A stretch of 64,000 bases of DNA from an uncultured Ruegeria sp. (GTDB taxonomy: Bacteria > Pseudomonadota > Alphaproteobacteria > Rhodobacterales > Rhodobacteraceae). The translations under genes were made by a program, and so were the position numbers. Location: positions 84,366-148,365 of the forward strand of contig NZ_CANMQQ010000013.1 in assembly GCF_947500045.1 (NCBI RefSeq). The letters are read 5' to 3'. How positions within the stretch are numbered: the stretch's first letter is position 1; every line of letters begins with the position of its first letter. The notes beneath the pieces are model-generated. The model ran no database searches and was not told the DNA's origin. It saw only the letters and a program-made list of their open reading frames with translations. Shown piece by piece: positions 26,515 through 34,419 of this stretch.

Positions 26515-26928
26515 ATGCAGGTGACAGAGCAGATCGATGGAATAATGATCGGTGTCATTCAGGGGATTGAGAATGGCGTGCCACTGGTGGCCTATCCTGC
26601 CAACCCGCTGGATCATCCGGTTGCTGCGCGCAGTCTGGTTGCACTGGATGCCGATCACGTCGGATGCGAAGTGGCATTGCAATTTGAAAGGGGACAGGTC
26701 GATCGCCCTCTGATCCTAGGTCGGATCATTGAACCGGACGAAGGGACGGAAGTGCTGCGAGACGGCGACCATGTGCGTGTTACGGGTAAGGAACGGATCG
26801 AGCTGCGCTGCGGCAAGGCGTCGATCATCATGGAAGCCGATGGTCACATCACCATTCGCGGCAGCTATCTGGTTAACCATGCCACAGCCTCCAACCGCAT
26901 CCGCGGTGGTTCGGTCAACATCAACTGA
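26515..26928 (+). CDS. DUF6484 T6SS-associated protein
   Basis: 137 residues, with GGAGGG 7-9 nt before the ATG. Features IGVIQGIENGVPLVAYPANP, EVALQFERGQVDRPLILGRI, RVTGKERIELRCGKASIIME and the end TASNRIRGGSVNIN are typical of DUF6484 proteins, which occur almost only in T6SS loci next to TIGR02270, DUF2169 and DUF4150 genes. The fold appears beta-rich, resembling the OB-like part of spike proteins; a role in spike or effector assembly is inferred. The next gene starts 11 nt after its stop. Confidence 0.8.
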   Translation: MQVTEQIDGIMIGVIQGIENGVPLVAYPANPLDHPVAARSLVALDADHVGCEVALQFERGQVDRPLILGRIIEPDEGTEVLRDGDHVRVTGKERIELRCGKASIIMEADGHITIRGSYLVNHATASNRIRGGSVNIN

Positions 26929-26939
26929 GCGGCAGAGCG

Positions 26940-27293
26940 GTGACGATTCCAATCCTTGAAAATATCGTCCGTCAGCACGCAGAAGAGGCGGCGCATCTGT
27001 GGAATATATACGATTACGCGCTTCTCAACCCGGATGAGAACCCGGATATGGATCAAGAGCGTATCGACCGCGTGGTGGAACGCCTGAATGCGCATATCGA
27101 CGGGTTACGCGTCGCAGGTGAAGAAGGTTTGCGCGTGGCGCAAGAACGGTTCGACGAGTATCCCGAACCAGGTGAGCTGTTTGTGCTGAGGATGCTGCAA
27201 CCTAACGCCGCAAAGGTTTGGATCGCCGATCTGGATTTGGACGGGGTCAGGGCTTATCTGGTTGAGAAGTTGGACGAAGTTAAGCCATCGTAA
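26940..27293 (+). pseudogene. Truncated TIGR02270-family (HEAT-repeat) protein, N-terminal piece
   Basis: 117 residues from a GTG. The segment IVRQHAEEAAHLWNIYDYAL, then DRVVERLNAHIDGLRVAGEE matches the beginning of TIGR02270 proteins, T6SS-linked HEAT-repeat proteins of about 400 residues. After ELFVLRMLQPNAAKVWIADL the frame stops, overlapping the convergent propeller gene by 14 nt, so roughly the last 70 percent is missing. The position next to DUF6484 is the normal one for the intact family. Either the gene was cut when the convergent effector cassette arrived, or the short form still works; the first is more likely. Confidence 0.65.
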
Positions 27294-28185
27294 CCTGATC
27301 GAATTTCAACCAGTATTCTTCGTCGAATATTAGTACATCTTTCATGCCAAGCGACCACATCGTGTCCCCTCCTACAGAAAGCTCTGAAAAACTGTCGGCA
27401 ATTTTAAGTGGTTCCGGAATAAGCGTTAGTTCATCTTCAACATCCAGAAGGAACAACGCGGTATATCCGGCCAAATAAATTTTCCCGTAATACTCAGCCA
27501 TTCCCCAGATATCGATTATTCCGGGCTCGCTACACAAGAGCTCGAAATCATCTTGCTTGCCACGCAACACTGTGCCGTTCTGCCCAGCAGCGTAAACACG
27601 ACCGTCATTCGCACATAAGATAGTGTAGAAACAGGCATTCGTCTGGCATTGAACCGGATGCCATTCAGTACCGTCATAGCGCCAGACAACACCGAATTCA
27701 CCGGCTGCATAAAGTTCCTGAGTATTATTTCCAGCAATGGATTCGAGGTTTTGGTGTGCAAATTCTTTGCGCAACTTTTCTGATGGGCTTATGTCCGTCC
27801 ATTGGTTAACACCGTCTCGCCGAAACACCTGCATTGATGCTCCAGAGGCGTAGAATGCACCATCAATCCAGGCAAGTTTACGTAACGGTCCACGTTCCAG
27901 TGTAATCTCTTCTTCGATTGGCTCACCATCAAGAAAATAGATGAATTTCCCCCAATCGCCTAGAAACGCCGGGCCTGACTGGGCGCCTTTACTGTAACAG
28001 ACAGAAACGACACTGTGATTGCGCTTTCCGATGGCCTTGACTGTTCCGTCGTGCATTTCCAGTAGTGCAGCATGGGGTTCGTCCTTGTTGCCTGCCAGTT
28101 TGTCGATCACACAAGAGAATGCTAGCGTAATATCGTCCTTGGCAGCCCCGCAGGTAAGAGTAAATTCATCCAGAATTGGTCGCAT
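27280..28185 (-). CDS. Beta-propeller-like protein, candidate immunity protein
   Basis: 301 residues without signal peptide or membrane helix. Repeating blades such as QELYAAGEFGVVWRYDGTEW, GRVYAAGQNGTVLRGKQDDF and GKIYLAGYTALFLLDVEDEL resemble YCF48/kelch-type propeller repeats. The gene is 11 nt behind the DUF4150-toxin gene on the same strand and is more AT-rich than the T6SS core, as is common for effector-immunity pairs. I infer that it neutralises the upstream toxin domain. It could alternatively be an effector chaperone; I do not recognise a named immunity family. It overlaps the truncated TIGR02270 gene by 14 nt at the 3' end. Confidence 0.7.
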   Translation of the reverse strand: MRPILDEFTLTCGAAKDDITLAFSCVIDKLAGNKDEPHAALLEMHDGTVKAIGKRNHSVVSVCYSKGAQSGPAFLGDWGKFIYFLDGEPIEEEITLERGPLRKLAWIDGAFYASGASMQVFRRDGVNQWTDISPSEKLRKEFAHQNLESIAGNNTQELYAAGEFGVVWRYDGTEWHPVQCQTNACFYTILCANDGRVYAAGQNGTVLRGKQDDFELLCSEPGIIDIWGMAEYYGKIYLAGYTALFLLDVEDELTLIPEPLKIADSFSELSVGGDTMWSLGMKDVLIFDEEYWLKFDQVTMA

Positions 28186-28196
28186 GTGTTGCCTCT

Positions 28197-29429
28197 TCAG
28201 CCGCCAGCCATTTTCATGGCCTTGTCGAGATAGGATTGGATATTGTCGATCATACGCCTTGCTTCGACAGCTGGACGGCCTGGGTTTTTGTCTGCGCGAA
28301 GTGGTGTGTCCTCAGAAACCCCCGCCTTTTCATGAAATGCGTCGAGCTGCGCCTTGATGCAGGCAGGGCTACAACCGGATTCTGGGAAAACCTTTTTCAT
28401 TGATGAAATCGATTTGTCGCGCATCTGACCATAAGTAAGCGAATGGCAATTCAGAGGATTCTTTGCATCACTAGCAGGCAGTGCATTGTCAAGAATCTCG
28501 CAGTACATATCGTTGTGCATCAATCCATGGCTGCCCTTGTTATGTGTGGCACCTTCGGCGCAAACACATGGCGCGGCCTTGGCATCATAGCTAACTCCAG
28601 GTAAAGCTTTCCCATCCACGGAAAAACTGGATTCGGGAACAAGATGGTGACCTGTCTGTTTGCCACAGCACTCACCCTTTTCGTCGTCCTTTTTTGAAAC
28701 CAGCTTGCACTTAATTGCTGCAAGACAGGGGTTCTTGCGAGCAGCACCAGAGTCTCTCATTCGCTCCTTGTTCACCCGGTTTTCATCCGCTGCCAAGTCC
28801 GTCGATGCCTTCAACCCAACGAATACGGCCCCGCCGGCCTTGTGTGAAATTGTTTCATCCGAACGTCGGCTGGTGTTGTCTACACCCGGGGAAAGACTCA
28901 ATCCTGCAGCGTCGCAAGCCTCATCAAGATTTTTGTAGTCTTTGCAGCCTTCCTGCATCTTCTGGATATCATCGGCGCAGGGATTATTAGGATCCACCAC
29001 CCACGGCTGCCCGATCTTCGGCCATGGCGGTGCGTTCGGCGGTGATCCATGATTGTTCGTCTCGATATCCGAAAACCGGCAGATGTTCTTGCCTTCCGCT
29101 TTCACATTCATCGAATAGGCCTGCGATTTGGCCTTACCGGTGTTTTTCGAACTGATAATGCCTTTTTTGCTGGCGCTTCCGGCCTCGGTTCCGGTGGTTT
29201 TGGTGAAATGAGAGTTGTTCTTCAGATTGATCGTCTCTCCGCCGATCTTGACGGTCCCGGTGCCCTTGTCCGTGTCGCCATCACTGCCGAATGAAGGGTA
29301 GGGGATTGGTACGCCGGGTGGCGTTGGTGGGGCCTGTGGTGGGGTGAAACATACGTCGGGGAAAGCGGCGATCACATTGTTGGACTGCTTCTTGCAGGAC
29401 ACTTCCAGATTGTTGGCGAAGACGGTCAT
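28197..29429 (-). CDS. DUF4150 PAAR-like T6SS effector with C-terminal GHH/HNH-type nuclease domain
   Basis: 410 residues. The N-terminal DUF4150 (PAAR-like) domain has FANNLEVSCKK, FPDVCFTPPQAPPTPPGVPI followed by PYPSF, and KNNSHFTKTTGTEAGS, marking it as a spike-tip protein. The C-terminal region (about 240-340) holds CCGKQTGHHLVPESSFS, APCVCAEGATHNKGSHGLMH: the GHH motif and paired histidines of the Tox-GHH2 type HNH/endonuclease VII superfamily. Many Cys residues suggest a structural metal. Expected action is nucleic-acid cleavage in rival cells after T6SS delivery. The ATG overlaps the stop of the ketosynthase-like gene (ATGA); the propeller gene follows. Nuclease activity is inferred from the motif. 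Confidence 0.85.
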   Translation of the reverse strand: MTVFANNLEVSCKKQSNNVIAAFPDVCFTPPQAPPTPPGVPIPYPSFGSDGDTDKGTGTVKIGGETINLKNNSHFTKTTGTEAGSASKKGIISSKNTGKAKSQAYSMNVKAEGKNICRFSDIETNNHGSPPNAPPWPKIGQPWVVDPNNPCADDIQKMQEGCKDYKNLDEACDAAGLSLSPGVDNTSRRSDETISHKAGGAVFVGLKASTDLAADENRVNKERMRDSGAARKNPCLAAIKCKLVSKKDDEKGECCGKQTGHHLVPESSFSVDGKALPGVSYDAKAAPCVCAEGATHNKGSHGLMHNDMYCEILDNALPASDAKNPLNCHSLTYGQMRDKSISSMKKVFPESGCSPACIKAQLDAFHEKAGVSEDTPLRADKNPGRPAVEARRMIDNIQSYLDKAMKMAGG

Positions 29430-30469
29430 GCGGCGCCCACCTTCGCCGAAGTGTCGGGTGCAAAGAATACTGCAGCGCCGCAGGTTCCGTCATCCCCTGA
29501 CGCCTCGATCAGCACCGGATTGCCGGGCGCATAATGTTTGAGTGCTGCTTCCAACGCCCAAGCGATCATGATCGGAACGGCGGCGGCCCCGACATTTCCG
29601 ATACATTCGGTTGGGGTCCAAAGCTCTTGCAGCTCTCGATGTTCACGCAGCAGCCGCTGCATCGACAGAGCGGTCTGTTTGAAGAAATAGGCCTCGCCCG
29701 TCAGATCGGAGATACGATAATCGATCCGGTCGAAGGCGATACCTGATATCTCCAGCGCTTCACGATAGGCGCTGGTCATGCCATCGGCGCGCAAGGGGAG
29801 TTCTTCTTCGTTGTACAGATAGGCCAGCTCTCGGCTCAGGCCGAGGCCAGTCATAGCTAATTGCGTCGGCGGTCCACCGGTACACAACAGTGCTGCGGCG
29901 GCTTCTCCGGGAATTAAGCCGTTGGCATTGTTCCCGTTCAATAGGCGTTCAGCGCGGATGAACTCGGCAATCGTGGGGCCGGTCAAAAGGCTGTCGGCAC
30001 CAACAATCAGTACATGGCTGTTAGGATCCTTACGCAATATCCGCCCTGCACGTTCCAATGCGACAAAGCCTGAAGGCCGGCCATATTCGACGGTTTCGAA
30101 TTTGGTCTGTCGGGGCAGGCCAGAAAACTCGATCAGTTTGCGGGCAAAGGTGTCTGGGTCGCGCACGGGTGCGCCGCGGCGCGACCCCTCTGCCAAACAT
30201 AGTATGACGGTCAGAGTTCTAACCTCGGCCTGAAAGCCGTCGAGCGCATCCACCACAGCGCCTGCGGCCAGATGGGCAACCCGTTTTTCTCCAACCCAGT
30301 TGCGCGGTAAGGGTACCGGTGCGCCCAGCTGCCATTCTCCATCGGCGGCCAGAAAGTCGGTTTCCTGAAATCCGTCCAGCCCGCCCCGCATGGCGGCGGC
30401 TGATGCGGCACAGTTCAGTCCAACTGCCGTCACCATTCCGGCGGACAGGATATTGACGCCTTTGGTCAC
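29426..30469 (-). CDS. Ketosynthase-like (thiolase fold) protein of the T6SS effector cassette, no catalytic Cys
   Basis: 347 residues from a GTG that overlaps the DUF2169 stop (GTGA). NILSAGMVTAVGLNCAASAA at the start, HVLIVGADSLLTGPTI, GLIPGEAAAALLC, and NVGAAAVPIMIAWAL near the end follow the order of beta-ketoacyl synthases. At the nucleophile position, where KAS enzymes have A-C-S-S before the hydrophobic helix, this protein reads YGRPSGFVALERAG, so the Cys is absent. Condensation is therefore unlikely; an assembly or scaffold role for the DUF4150 effector fits the conserved gene order DUF2169, thiolase-like, DUF4150 seen in T6SS loci. Probably cytoplasmic. Confidence 0.8.
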   Translation of the reverse strand: MTKGVNILSAGMVTAVGLNCAASAAAMRGGLDGFQETDFLAADGEWQLGAPVPLPRNWVGEKRVAHLAAGAVVDALDGFQAEVRTLTVILCLAEGSRRGAPVRDPDTFARKLIEFSGLPRQTKFETVEYGRPSGFVALERAGRILRKDPNSHVLIVGADSLLTGPTIAEFIRAERLLNGNNANGLIPGEAAAALLCTGGPPTQLAMTGLGLSRELAYLYNEEELPLRADGMTSAYREALEISGIAFDRIDYRISDLTGEAYFFKQTALSMQRLLREHRELQELWTPTECIGNVGAAAVPIMIAWALEAALKHYAPGNPVLIEASGDDGTCGAAVFFAPDTSAKVGAA

Positions 30470-31566
30470 ATCGCCACCTCGCCGGACAGGCGGTTCGGCG
30501 CGCTAGGCATGTAGGTCTTGCCCTTCTGCTTGGCACGCACCTGCCCGCGCGAAGGCGTGCCGATCCAAAATTCTGTGAACTCGGTGATGACACGCCGGAT
30601 GGGAACTTCGACCCGCCACGCCAGCGAAAACATCCTGTTCTCGGCATCGATCAGCAGTGTGTCGGGCAGCGCGGTTGTCTCCAGTGCCTTTTCCCAGTCG
30701 CGCCAGATAGTCAGCGGTAATCGGGTGTCAGGCAGGTAAAACGCCTCTTTGCCGCGTGGTGTCAGGTTGACCAATACCACCTGTGTTCCGCCTACAGGAA
30801 AGTCGATCTGCTGGTCGGACGCGGTTTGTTGATAGTACCGCTCATCAAAATCAGCGGGCAGAAACGGGAACACATTGTCTTTCCAGTCATCGTCATAGGT
30901 TCCGCCAAAGCGCTGCCGTTCAGGTGAAACGCGCGATATCGGACCCAGAGCCATGGGTCTGTAGTCTTCATAGGGCGAGGTGACAGGTGCTCCGATCTCT
31001 TCAGTGTTTGGAAGGGGTGTACCGCTAAGATGCGATTGATTTTTCACACTGGCAAACCCCTGTCCAACCGGGTTGGCAAGGTAGACAGGGGGCAGTGCGT
31101 CATCGGGGTCCAGCGTGCAGGCGCCGCCGAATGCGGTGTCATAGCTGAAGGGTGCACGGGTGAAGGGAACAGGATCCGTCGCAGTAATTGCGGGACCAAC
31201 CACCTGCCATTCACGATGGCCGGTGACATTGAAGGTCTTTGCCATTGCGCCAACCTTCAGCCCGACCTGTACCTTTTCGGCAGGCTTGCCGCCCGGCGCA
31301 TAGGCCGCCCCGTTCAGAACCACATCGCAACGGCCCTTGCGAAAGGCATAGTCGGTCTCCCATGTGGTGGCCGAATATCCCGGTTCGCCGCCAAACTCAT
31401 CCGCCATCACCAGAGGGGTCTGTTTTGGCATCGGTACTGGAGGCTGGTCCGAGTGGTCAGGAAAGCCGAACGTGCCTTTGACCACCAGTGACAGGTATTC
31501 GCGCCCGGCCACGTCCATGCCCATCGTGATGCCGAAGACAAAGTTGGTTTTGTTGTAAACCAGCAT
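30466..31566 (-). CDS. DUF2169 T6SS effector-associated protein
   Basis: 366 residues from ATG 31566 (with AGGTG at proper spacing); a GTG nine bases upstream, directly after the clpV stop, is the alternative. Family features are YNKTNFVFGITMGMDVAGRE, SATTWETDYAFRKGRCDVVL, GAAYAPGGKPAEKVQVGLKV, APFSYDTAFGGAC, NPVGQGF and ARWAF-like FLPADFDERYYQQTASDQQI. DUF2169 proteins accompany PAAR-like effectors and are thought to act as adaptors loading them onto VgrG. It directly follows clpV and is coupled to the ketosynthase-like gene. Confidence 0.85.
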   Translation of the reverse strand: MLVYNKTNFVFGITMGMDVAGREYLSLVVKGTFGFPDHSDQPPVPMPKQTPLVMADEFGGEPGYSATTWETDYAFRKGRCDVVLNGAAYAPGGKPAEKVQVGLKVGAMAKTFNVTGHREWQVVGPAITATDPVPFTRAPFSYDTAFGGACTLDPDDALPPVYLANPVGQGFASVKNQSHLSGTPLPNTEEIGAPVTSPYEDYRPMALGPISRVSPERQRFGGTYDDDWKDNVFPFLPADFDERYYQQTASDQQIDFPVGGTQVVLVNLTPRGKEAFYLPDTRLPLTIWRDWEKALETTALPDTLLIDAENRMFSLAWRVEVPIRRVITEFTEFWIGTPSRGQVRAKQKGKTYMPSAPNRLSGEVAM

Positions 31567-31575
31567 CTTCGACAC

Positions 31576-34287
31576 CTATTTGAATGTATAGGTGAACCCG
31601 TCCGGGCCGCCAGCTATGGTTACCGACTCCAATTCGGCTCCTTCTAGGGAATAGTTTAGGATCTGGCGGCTCAGTTCCGGCAATAGGGTATTGGTCAGGA
31701 TCGCATCGATCATGCGGCCACCGCTTTCGATCTCGGTGCAGCGGTCCTTGATCACCTGCATCGCGCTGGGATCAATAGTCAATTCAGCGCCGTAACCTTC
31801 GCCCAGCCGTTTGGCAATACCGCGCAATTTGTGCCCCGCGATGGCTTCGATCATCGAATCCGACAGCGGATAATAAGGGATAGTGACCACGCGTCCCAAC
31901 AAAGCAGCGGGGAACACGTTCAGCAGCGGCGCGCGCAGCGCTGCGGTCAGATCTTCCATATCAGCGTCTTTGTTGCCATCGTCAGTCATTGCCATGATCT
32001 CGTCCGAACCGACGTTCGATGTCAGCAGGATCAGGGTGTTCTTGAAGTCGATCCGGCGCCCCTCGCTGTCATCCATCATGCCCTTGTCGAAGACCTGAAA
32101 GAAAATCTCGTGCACGTCGGAATGGGCTTTTTCAACCTCGTCTAGCAGAACAACCGAATAGGGGCGGCGGCGCACGGCTTCGGTCAGGATACCGCCCTTG
32201 CCATATCCGACGTATCCCGGCGGCGCACCTTTGAGGGTCGAGACGGTATGCGCTTCCTGAAACTCGCTCATGTTGATGGAAATCAGGTTGCCTTCGCCGC
32301 CATACATCAGATCGGCCAAAGCCAATGCGGTTTCGGTTTTTCCGACCCCGGAAGGACCGCACAGCATAAATACTCCAACAGGTTTTTCCGGTGCGCCAAG
32401 TCCAGCGGTGGCGGTTTGAATGCGGTTGGCGATCATCTCCATCGCGTGGTCCTGACCGACGACACGTTCTGCCATGGTCGAGGCCAAGGATAGCGCGCGT
32501 TCGCTCTGGCTGGACAGCATCCTGCCCATGGGAATACCGGTCCAGTCTTGCACTACGGCGGCTACGGCCTGCTTGTCGACTGATGGCAGGATCAGCGGTG
32601 TCTCGCCCTGCGCTTCGGTCAGTTGGGCCATCTTTTGGCGTAGCTCTGTCAGCGCCGCCTCACGATCGAAAGGTACGGCTTCAGTTTCAGCGGGATCAGG
32701 TTCCGGCTCATCCTCGCCGGCCTCAAGTTCGGCACCGGTTTCATCCAGCACAGCGCCCGAAGCGCGCAGCTGGCCGCGCAGCTCCAGTATATCCTTGACC
32801 AGTGTCTGTTCCGCCTCCCACCGGGTATTGGCAGCCTCTAGCTGGTCTTTGGCCGCTGCGATTTCGGCATCTACATCCGATTTGCGTTCGTCGATATCGA
32901 TGCCGATCTCGCCCTCGCGATCGATAATTCCGGCTTCGATCTCCAGCGCGGCCAGACGCCGTTCTATGTCGTCAACTTCGGCCGGTGTGGCATGTTGCGA
33001 TACCGCCACCCGTGCACAGGCCGTATCCAGTAGCGAGATCGCCTTGTCGGGTAATTGGCGGCTGGGAATGTAACGATGCGAAAGTTTGACCGAGGCTTCG
33101 ATTGCCTCGTCCAGCACTTCGACCTGATGGTGTTTTTCCAGCACACCCGTCACGCCCCGGCACATCAGTATTGCCTTGTCTTCGGAGGGCTCATCGATCT
33201 TGACTACTTGAAAGCGGCGGGTGAGGGCAGGGTCGGGTTCGATATGTTGTTTGTATTCGGCCCAAGTCGTGGCCGCGACCGTGCGAAGTTCGCCCCGTGC
33301 CAATGCCGGTTTTAGCAAGTTGGCTGCATCACCGGTTCCCGCCGCACCCCCTGCGCCGATCAGCGTATGTGCCTCGTCAATGAACAGGATGATAGGTGTA
33401 TCTGAGCTCTGTACCTCGTCAATCACGGCTTTCAGGCGTTTTTCAAATTCGCCCTTGACCGAGGCCCCGGCCTGCATCAATCCAATATCCAGCATGTGCA
33501 GGTCTACATTCCGCAGTTGCGGCGGCACGTCACCGCGCGCCAGGCGCTGGGCGAACCCTTCGACCACTGCAGTTTTGCCAACACCTGCCTCACCGGTCAG
33601 GATCGGGTTATTTTGCTTGCGGCGCATCAGGATGTCGATGATCTGACGGATTTCTGGATCACGTCCGACAACCGGGTCCATTGCCCCATCGCGTGCGCGT
33701 TGGGTCAGATTGGTCGCATATTTCTCAAGTGAAGACTCGCCGCTGCGGGCTGGTTTGCGTGGCGCGTCGGACGCCCCCTCGGGTTCAGTCCGTTCCAGCG
33801 AGGCGGCCAGAAGATCGTCAAGCTGTGCCGCCAATGCTGCCGGGTCCAGCTTGTCAAATTCAAGGCTTATCTTGAACAACAGCCCTTCAAGCACCGGAAC
33901 CTGCAATGCGCCCAGCAACACATAGGCCGATCGCACAGTGTCATCACCAAATTCCAGCGACCCGAAATTCCAGGCCTCTTGAATGGCGCGGAAAATATGG
34001 TCCGAGAACTCCTCGACTGAGCTGGCTCCATGTGGCAGCGCATCGGTGGCCCGCAACATGTCGCCAGTCAGTTTGTGACGGTCGACACCCGCTGCATCCA
34101 GTAGGATATCCATGTCGGACCGTTCAGAATCCGCTAGACCAGTGATGAAATGGACAAGTTCTACATAAGGGTTTCCGCGTCGCTTCGCGGCCTGCGCCGC
34201 GCCTGAAAACGCCGTAAGACAGATCGGATTAAGCTTGCCGACAAGTTCTTTACGCTTGACGGTTTCCTGAGATCTGTGTGGTGCCAT
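31576..34287 (-). CDS. clpV: ClpV (TssH) AAA+ sheath-recycling ATPase
   Basis: 903 residues from ATG 34287, preceded by a GGGGG ribosome-binding site; a start 48 nt upstream is open but less likely. An N-terminal ClpN domain (LTAFSGAAQAAKRRGNPYVE, LVHFITGL) is followed by AAA1 with GEAGVGKTA (about 231) and LFIDEAHTLIGAGG, a middle coiled coil, and AAA2 with GPSGVGKTE (about 641) and VVLLDEVEKAH. TAGD replacement as AAGTGDAANLLKPALARGEL and the extended acidic coil (LEAGEDEPEPDPAET) are typical of ClpV rather than ClpB. It extracts TssC from contracted sheaths. It heads the effector-cassette operon and is divergent from the kinase gene. Confidence 0.95.
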   Translation of the reverse strand: MAPHRSQETVKRKELVGKLNPICLTAFSGAAQAAKRRGNPYVELVHFITGLADSERSDMDILLDAAGVDRHKLTGDMLRATDALPHGASSVEEFSDHIFRAIQEAWNFGSLEFGDDTVRSAYVLLGALQVPVLEGLLFKISLEFDKLDPAALAAQLDDLLAASLERTEPEGASDAPRKPARSGESSLEKYATNLTQRARDGAMDPVVGRDPEIRQIIDILMRRKQNNPILTGEAGVGKTAVVEGFAQRLARGDVPPQLRNVDLHMLDIGLMQAGASVKGEFEKRLKAVIDEVQSSDTPIILFIDEAHTLIGAGGAAGTGDAANLLKPALARGELRTVAATTWAEYKQHIEPDPALTRRFQVVKIDEPSEDKAILMCRGVTGVLEKHHQVEVLDEAIEASVKLSHRYIPSRQLPDKAISLLDTACARVAVSQHATPAEVDDIERRLAALEIEAGIIDREGEIGIDIDERKSDVDAEIAAAKDQLEAANTRWEAEQTLVKDILELRGQLRASGAVLDETGAELEAGEDEPEPDPAETEAVPFDREAALTELRQKMAQLTEAQGETPLILPSVDKQAVAAVVQDWTGIPMGRMLSSQSERALSLASTMAERVVGQDHAMEMIANRIQTATAGLGAPEKPVGVFMLCGPSGVGKTETALALADLMYGGEGNLISINMSEFQEAHTVSTLKGAPPGYVGYGKGGILTEAVRRRPYSVVLLDEVEKAHSDVHEIFFQVFDKGMMDDSEGRRIDFKNTLILLTSNVGSDEIMAMTDDGNKDADMEDLTAALRAPLLNVFPAALLGRVVTIPYYPLSDSMIEAIAGHKLRGIAKRLGEGYGAELTIDPSAMQVIKDRCTEIESGGRMIDAILTNTLLPELSRQILNYSLEGAELESVTIAGGPDGFTYTFK

Positions 34288-34419
34288 ATACTGCCCCCAA
34301 ATTTCGAAAAATTTTAAATTCTCTGAAAAAAACAAATCGGTATAGTTGATTAAGTATAATCTAAATCCGGAATTGAATCGATAGTTTTGACAATGGCTTA
34401 GATTCCGCGGGGCGCGTTG

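Noticed and set aside
34349..34361. TATAAT-containing small inverted repeat upstream of the kinase gene
   Set aside because: Arms are only five bases and no matching -35 is placed at normal distance, so it is not listed as a promoter.
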